In this document: piece after piece, positions 57,029-64,000 of the stretch
How positions within the stretch are numbered: the first letter of the stretch is position 1
Layout: the number at the start of each line of letters is the position of its first letter
NCBI GenBank assembly: GCA_947683625.1
Contig: CANTUR010000126.1
Coordinates: forward strand, 2,852,001-2,916,000
Origin: Mallotus nudiflorus
Lineage: Eukaryota; Streptophyta; Magnoliopsida; Malpighiales; Euphorbiaceae
DNA: 64,000 nt
Direction: 5' to 3'
Position numbers and translations under genes: made by a program
Notes under the pieces: generated by a model
Seen by the model: the letters and a program-made list of their open reading frames with translations, nothing else
Database searches by the model: none
What the model was told of the DNA's origin: nothing

Positions 57029-59804
57029 TGTCATGATCCAAACCGGGGAGTCATGATCGGTGCTAGGGAACGGGAATTCTTTCCAATCTAGAACCCATAG
57101 CAAGCCTTAAAAATAAAACCATGCAATAAATAAATAAAAATACACCAGAATTAAACTTAAATCAATATAAAAATAAATACTTAAATGTAATATTATAAAA
57201 TAAAAATATTTCCATACAATATTCAGAGAAAGGTCTCATACTAAAACCACATTCTACAGATACAAAGCACTACTACTACAATTTTCTAAAATACAACACA
57301 GTTCAGATAAATAATTTATATAATCTAATCGAGGCTGAAGAAGTCTGACGTAGGGGTCTACTACTGAGGTCTGACGACGAGAAATCTCTTGAAAAAAATA
57401 TTGAGGGGAGTCAGACGTCACTGAGTGAATTATTATAATATATAAACATGCAATCTAAAACATATACAGTCATGCATTAGTATAGCTATAAATATATATA
57501 AGCATTTCACATAGATGCTAAAAATTAATTTATTATATATATAATAAAAACATAAAATCATTTTAGTTGAAGGACCGGAGCAGAACCCTAATAGTTCGCA
57601 ACCTCGATCATAAAAATCATCAGCCAACAGGCTTAATCAAAACTCCAAGTATTCATTTATCCAACTTAAGCTAGTAAACTGGCCCCGAGTGCACTAGGTC
57701 AACCGAGGTTTCGCAATCTCACACCGACATGACTGGCCCTGAGTACACTCAATCAACTGAGGATCCACAGTCAGCGTTTCCCAAAACTAATATCTCAATA
57801 ACAATATTAGATTCTCAACCTAATTCTACCGTACTATCGCACAACAGTCCTAGTGTAGCCCACTAGGTAGCATGTTCTATTACTATCCTTTAAATCATTC
57901 TTATAATTATTAAAAATAGTAAAATGCATAATTAAAATACAAGTGGCATTCATTTAAAAAGGATATACCACTTATATACTAAAAGTATACCATAAATATA
58001 CAAAAAATATACCAAATGAATATGCTAAATATATGACAAATATACTGAATATATATACTAAAACATGCTAATGTATATATAAATGTCATATATACAAGTT
58101 ATATACTAAAACAAACCAAGTAAAATGTCACATATACCAAAAATATACCTAAAGTATACTAATAATATACTTTGTCATTTAATAAAATGATTCATATTTA
58201 AACATAATAAAAACATGGATTCTCAAAAGCATGTATTCTATATGCAACGTATATATAGAATAATAACTCACAAGTTTGTGCTCCTCGAGACTGGCTCAAC
58301 AGGTCCGGTCCAATAGGTCTCGATCTCGACGCAACTAGAAAATAACTACTAATAACAAATCAGAATAAATTCTAACTTATACTTCTAAAGGAGACTCGAT
58401 CTAGGAATCTAAAACTCAAACAAACACAGAAAATCAGGATCGACCCGATGTCACATTTTACAAGAATTCTATCAAAAATTCGATAGAACCTCCTCTATAA
58501 AACAGACATCTCTCTACTAAAAAGTAGAGTCAATCCTGCAAGAAAAACACACTTCTAATACCATAAAGCTCAACACCTCAGGTTGGGATCCTGAATTGCA
58601 CAATTTCCCAACCAATGTTTACAATTCACCAAAAATCAAAATAAAATAAGAAATATATTAAAAATCATTAAATTCCATAAATATCCACAAAATACCAAAA
58701 TATAATATATTTAAACCTTAAATCACTAAATATAATTATTTACACAATAATTAAATAAAATCTAAAATAATAATATAATATTAATAAAAATTGAAAATTT
58801 CAATAATTCAACATATAATAGTAAAATTCACTTTTATATACTCAAATAGCTTAAATATATAATAAACATAATTAAAAATCCATTTAATCACCAAAATAGT
58901 AAATAACATATTATTTTAATATAATTTTCAAAAATTAGTATTAATTAGTTAAAAATAGTAAATAATTTATAAAAATCATTTTAATATCTTATATAATTCT
59001 AAAATCATCTAAAACACATTATTTAACATTAATTTCCACAAAATTACACAATTAACCTATATATACAAAATTCACATAATATAAAAATATTCTTAAAATT
59101 ATATAAATTCACTAAAAATTATTTTATAAATTCTAAAATTATTAACTCAAATTAATAACACTAATATAACTAAATTTTCATTAAAACTAATTAATTAACA
59201 TAATTATCAAAAATTCAATATTTTAATATTAAAATAATAAAAAAATTGCCCATAATTCAAATTAATTAAAAAAAATAAAAAAAAATATTTTTAGGAAGAT
59301 AAAGTTGCCAAGATCAACAATTGTAAAGCAAGAATTCATGAATTAATCAATATCAAGTTCAAAAAAAAAATAAAACCTAAAATAGAAATAAACTAAAATC
59401 AAACTAAAACTCAAAAATGAGGGGATTTAAGCTCAAACAGAGTTTGGAAATGGACTCACCAGTATCAGAGCTTTCAATAAAGACTAGAATCAAGAGCTCT
59501 CGTCGTTGAAAACTTCACCAGTTTTAATGGCGGCCACCTACTATGCAGTCTCGGTTTAACACTTCTCAACGACTCCCAATGGCTCTGTTGGTGGCCGACG
59601 ATGGCTAGAGGAAGAGGGAAGGTGACAGTGGTGAGTGGTGGCAGTCCGGTGGGGTTGAAGGTTGCTGGTTCGTTGGTTTGCATAGAGATAAGAAGAAAAT
59701 GGCGTAAAGAAAGGAAGAAGAAAATGGCAAGGAAAGAAGAAAGGAAAATAAAAGGGAGAGGAAGAATAGGTTGACCACGAGATGTACTTTTGACCAACTT
59801 TTGT

Positions 59805-59858
<54 letters not shown>

Positions 59859-60157
59859 AACACACAACCATGCAATAATAATAACACAACAATAACATTA
59901 ACCCTAATTAAATAATAATACTAATAACAATAAAAATATTATTAATAATGCTATTTAAAAACATTAGCAATGAAAATAATTTTAATTATTTAAATAATAA
60001 AACTCACAAAATAATTATTTTACGTAAATAAAATATTTATAATAAAATAAATGAATAATATACACAATTCATGATAATATATAAATAAAATTTAAATTTT
60101 ATTAACACTGTATATCTTAAAATAATTTTATATTATTTAAAATACAGGGTCATTACA
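57029..60157 (-). mobile_element. Solo LTR, family B, minus strand
   Basis: 3129 bp; on the minus strand TGTAATGACCC (60157) to GATCATGACA (57029), with TSD gttta at 57024-57028 and 60158-60162. It has the hairpin block at 58512-58529, a degraded doubled block near 57680-57770, and a leader-like region 59450-59790 that yields three overlapping antisense ORFs without homology. It lies outside the copia element. Confidence 0.94.
59805..59857. repeat. (TA)n(CA)n compound microsatellite
   Basis: About 20 bases of TA repeats running into about 30 bases of CA repeats within solo LTR B. Confidence 0.96.
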
Positions 60158-60162
60158 GTTTA

Positions 60163-61265
60163 ATTCAATAGTTGATAATAAAGATATAGGTTAAAGTGAG
60201 GTAAAAAATTCTAGTGAATTAGGTTAAAGCCAAAACTACGTAGTTTTGCTGAAAACTACCTAGTTTTGTATAGTAGTTCTATAGGTATATTTATTTCTAA
60301 TATTAAATTTATTTGTTTTTATGACAAAATAATTTAAATTAAATTATAATTTATAGTTTAATAATTTATTTATTGTTAAATTAATACTATATAATAATAT
60401 TAAATTATTATATTATATTAAGATTACATAACTTTAATTTAAGATTAACTATGTCATTGAATAAGTGTATAATAAAAATAAATTATAATTTAGAATTTAA
60501 GACTTAATAATAATATTAATTGGTGTTATATTTATTTCATACTAGATTAGCATTATTTAATAGTAAATTTCTTTGTAATATTGAAATCGTTTCATAAGAT
60601 TAGGTTAAGTGAATAGGAATGAAAGAGATAGATTAAAGTGAAGAATGATGTTTAGTGAATTAGGTTAAATTAAAATTACATGGTTTTGAATAGAACTTCA
60701 AAACTAAGTAGTTTTGAATAAAACTTCAAAACTACGTAGTTTTGAATAAAACTTCAAAACTACGTAGTTTTGAGAAAATTATATAATTTTACGACTATAG
60801 ACAAATTATTTTTTTATGAGATATGTTAAGAGGGATTTTTTTTTTAAATTAGGATAAATCAAAACTACATAGTTTTGAGTAAAACTACGTAGTTTTGAGA
60901 AAATTATATAATTTTATAGCTATGGACAAATTATTTATTTATGACATTAAAATTATATATTTTTGTGATGAGATAATTCAAATTAAATTTTAATCTAGAA
61001 TAACAATTTTATTTTTGTTCAATAATAATACTAAATCATTTTATAACAGTAAGATTAGGCTAAGTGAATGAGAATGAATGAAATAGGTTAAAGTAAAGAG
61101 TGATGTTTAGTGCATTAGGTTAAATCAAAGCTATATAGTTTTGAGAAAATTATATAATTTTATGGTTATAGAAAAATTATTTATTTATAAGATATGTTAA
61201 GAGGGATTTTTATTGAATTAGGATAAATCAAAACTACATAGTTTTGAGTAATAAAACTACACAAT
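60163..61265. repeat. Repeat cluster around the palindrome CAAAACTACGTAGTTTTG
   Basis: The perfect 18-bp palindrome occurs at 60231-60248, 60727-60744 and 60755-60772, with near copies at about 60251, 60699, 60860, 60881 and 61229. A surrounding phrase 'TAGTGAATTAGGTTAAA' precedes several copies, and a block at about 60595-60690 is repeated at about 61045-61140. No ORF. Nature unknown; it may be a decayed tandem repeat or non-autonomous element. Confidence 0.7.
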
Positions 61266-61520
61266 TTTATATATGGGTGGGTACCCAACTTTGCACTTAT
61301 TTCATTTTGGGTACTAAAGGTTAATCAGTTTCATTTCAAGAACCTAACTTTGATTTAAGTTTCATCTGTCAATGACCTGGTGGTGCGATAATGACGTGGC
61401 AGCCGATAAGAGAATATTCAGAAAATATTCGCCATGTCATCCATTCCTAGTCATTAATTTTTAGCACCCAATTTACATGAGGATACCGAACTTTATCTTT
61501 GTTTCAATTTGGTTACCAAA
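61266..61520. repeat. Foldback-like fragment, interrupted by the last LTR
   Basis: Contains ATGACGTGGC (61391-61400) and GCCATGTCAT (61431-61440), nearly perfect inverted arms around a second small inverted pair GAATATTC/AATATTC. Outside these, 'GGTACCCAACTTTG' (61280) and 'GGATACCGAACTTT' (61482) are related direct repeats. It resembles ends of plant MITE or Mutator-like elements; no transposase or TSD could be assigned. Confidence 0.4.
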
Positions 61521-64000
61521 TGTAATATCCCGTGTTTTTAAATATTTTTACACTGTATCGGGATATGCAGTGTTAATAATTTTCATATGTATATTATATG
61601 ATATTTTTACGAGTTTGTATGCATTTAAAACCTATTTTAATTATTGTGTCTTATTTACAGTGCTTTACGTAAAATTTTCCCTAGACTTTTATTTTCGGAG
61701 AAATTTTCACGTAAATAATTTATTATTAATTATTTTAAATATATTTACAGACTTGCATGAATTCATACGTATTTTTAAAATACTAAACACCGTGTATACA
61801 TGTAATTATTTATCTAATTAGGGTTTAATATATTACCCTAATATTTTATTATTGTTTATTTATTTTATTGTTATTGAATTATTTTTAATTAATATTAAAT
61901 TTTAAAATATTAAATATAATGTGTGGTATGTGAATTTTCCTAAATATTTTATTTAAAATTATTTTTTTCTTTTCTTTTTCTTTTTTCTTTTCTTTTTCTT
62001 TTTCTCCTTTCTTCTTCCCCGATTGTGCCCGATCACCAACCACCGTCTGCAACTGCCGTTCCCTTGCCGTCAGTGTGCCGCCAGTAGCTCCGCCTTCCCC
62101 ATCCAGCTGCTCCGTCGCCCCAAGCTTCTTCCCCGGCGCCGACAAGCCTCTTTTCTCCATTTCCGGCCGAGAGTTGCATTTCTTCTCACCTCACGATTTC
62201 GGCCACCGTTTTGGACACTGCCAGTCTCTTTCTTCTCCTTGAGCTCCGCTGAGTGTGATTCTAGCTTTGGTTTGAGCTGAAATGGTCTTGATTTGCTTAG
62301 GTCGAATTTTCAATTTCGGCTATATTAGGGTTCTTGAATTTTTTGAGCTTCGAATTGATTGATTCATGAAAAATCCCTTAACAAATGTTGATCCTAGTAG
62401 CTTAATCTACATGTGTGAATTTTTGTAGAATTTTTGGAGATTATTTTGATTTTTGGGTATTTTTGAATATTTTAATATTATTTTCTAAATTTTCGGAAAT
62501 TAATTATTTAAATTATGAAATTGTGTTTTATGATTAAATTAGGTGTTGAAATGAATTATAGGAATTTATTTGGAATTTTTATGAATTTCTATGTATTTAT
62601 TTTGAATTATTGAAGTTTATGTAATTTTGGGAAATGAGGGTTAATTATGTTTTTAATTGAATTTAGTTGGATAATTGGGTTTAATTATTGATATTATTGA
62701 TAAATATGTTGAGAAAATTAATTTTGGATAATTGTATGATTTTTGGTGAATTTTTGAAGTAATTTAAATATATTTATATATATAGGGGTATTTTGGTAAT
62801 TTTACCCTAAATTGGCTAAAAATGTAATTTAATTGGTTTTAATAGTTATTTAAGGTATAAAAATTATTTTCACAAATTATTTAGTATTTTTAACTAATTA
62901 AAACTATTTTTCGTGAATTATTTTCAATTATATATATAATATACGGTTTTTCTAATAAAATGAGTTTTTATTAGTTTTTACAATGTTTTAAGGTTAATTA
63001 TGTAATTTCTATTTATAAAATGTATTTCTATGATATAAGGGTATTTTTGGTATTTCTTGAATTATTCTGTGATTGTGGATTCCGATCGGTAGACTATAGT
63101 TTGGAGTCCGACCGAGGGGTTTTGGGTGTGTTTTGTGTTTGAATTTCGAAGTGTGTTTCTTTGCAGGGTCGGCTCTACTCCTTGAGTAGAGAGATGTCCG
63201 TTTTACAGGGGAGGTTCTATCGAATTTTTGGTAGAATTCTCGTAAAACGTGATATCCGGTCGAACCCTAATCTCAATTCTGTGTTTAATACTCTAGATCG
63301 AATTCTAGGATTTTCTGTTAGGTTTATTCTAATGTCGGTTATTTATTATTTGTTTAGTTGCATCGAGATCGAAGGCTAGTGGACCAGGCCTGTCGGACCC
63401 ATCTCGTGGAGCGCACTAGGGTGAGTTGCTATTTTATATATATATGCTTAGGATGCATGATTTAGAAATGCATGTTTTATTTTGATTAAATATGCATAAA
63501 TAATTTGATTATTACTTAAGTTTGTATTTAGTTTATTTTGGTTTATTTTTGGTATATATCAAATTATATGCATGTTTTTGTTAATAAAATATATTTAAAA
63601 TGTTTTAAATATATTTCTAGCTTATTTTACAATTTGATTGGATTTATTTGACGTATATATACTCGAAATATACCAAATATACCTGGTTTACTTTTGGTAT
63701 ATTTCCAGTATATATATGGTTTATAATGTTATTTTATTTAATTTCATGCATCATTTATTTTTATGAATGAATGTTTTATATTTATTAATGAAGGATATCG
63801 ATAGAACGTGCTACCTAGTGGGCAGCACTAGGACCGAGTACGTACCGGTACGCCTATAGTATTGAGGCTATATTACTAACCATTTGTGGATATTGATTGA
63901 ATATGATTATCTGATGTGTGATGTGATTTGGGTGTGATTGCTGGAGCTCGGTTGACCAAGTGTCTCGGGGCCAATCACACTGGCAGTCAGACTGCTGGAG
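61521..64000 (+). repeat. Family-A gypsy LTR, forward, running off the window
   Basis: Starts TGTAATATCCCGTG and is collinear with 2168-4680 of the solo LTR: leader-like GC-rich segment 62010-62260, hairpin block 63173-63191, palindrome CGTACCGGTACG near 63842, and the first 'GAGCTCGGTTGACC' copy near 63945. About 0.75 kb remain outside. Whether it is a 5' LTR or a solo LTR cannot be told. Flanking 5 bases on the left are ccaaa (61516-61520). Confidence 0.93.

Noticed and set aside
56847..57041. Short Ser/Pro/Thr-rich antisense ORF
   Set aside because: Low-complexity GGA/GAT-rich DNA; runs into the LTR start at 57029.
59474..59898. Three overlapping antisense ORFs with hydrophobic or Cys/Val-rich starts
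   Set aside because: Start in the CA/TA microsatellite and continue through LTR leader-like sequence; not conserved in other family-B LTRs.

Overview
The window is plant nuclear DNA (very AT-rich, probably a eudicot with a large, repeat-loaded genome) made almost entirely of LTR retrotransposons inserted into one another. I see no cellular protein gene, rRNA gene, tRNA gene or CRISPR array. Evidence for plant origin: primer-binding sites of the plant initiator-Met type (TGGTATCAGAGC), Ty3/gypsy polyproteins with a chromodomain-like tail after integrase, a Sirevirus-like Ty1/copia element with several polypurine tracts, and stop codons that mostly look like C-to-T decay of methylated DNA.

Layout. 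The oldest resolved layer is a degraded Ty1/copia element (left end outside the window, 3' LTR end near 54647, + strand). A Ty3/gypsy element, here 'B1' (about 1589-48490, + strand), split it at the protease/pre-integrase boundary. B1 then received six insertions, each with a 5-bp target-site duplication (TSD) that I read by hand: solo LTR A (2168-5418, TSD gagag), solo LTR B (8108-11207, gatga), nearly intact element A- (12009-23416, minus strand, tcagc), degraded element B- (23745-35448, minus strand, ctcca), an unrelated solo LTR C (36786-38328, agtgt), and a deleted Ogre/Tat-like element with tandem arrays (38503-43888, minus strand, agctc). B- was itself hit by a copia solo LTR (27036-28532, ggaac), which gives four nesting levels.

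Right of the copia 3' LTR: 54648-57028 is unclassified AT-rich sequence; 57029-60157 is a minus-strand solo LTR B (TSD gttta); 60163-61265 is a cluster built around an 18-bp palindrome; 61266-61520 is a foldback-like fragment; a forward family-A LTR starts at 61521 and runs off the window.

Function. Element A- is the best-preserved unit: two similar LTRs of about 3.2 kb, PBS, PPT, and a single-frame gag-protease-RT-RNase H-integrase polyprotein (19993 to 15215, minus) broken by five nonsense codons and no frameshift. It is probably of the Tekay/Del chromovirus lineage. B1 and B- are relatives with many stops, catalytic substitutions and deletions. LTR families A and B share several conserved islands inside AT-rich sequence: a hairpin block, splice-like donor and acceptor sites, and a doubled 'CTCGGGGCCA' block. 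Together these suggest a structured, possibly spliced leader, which is the most unusual signal I found besides the nested rearrangements. Boundaries supported by TSDs should be good to the base; others are approximate.
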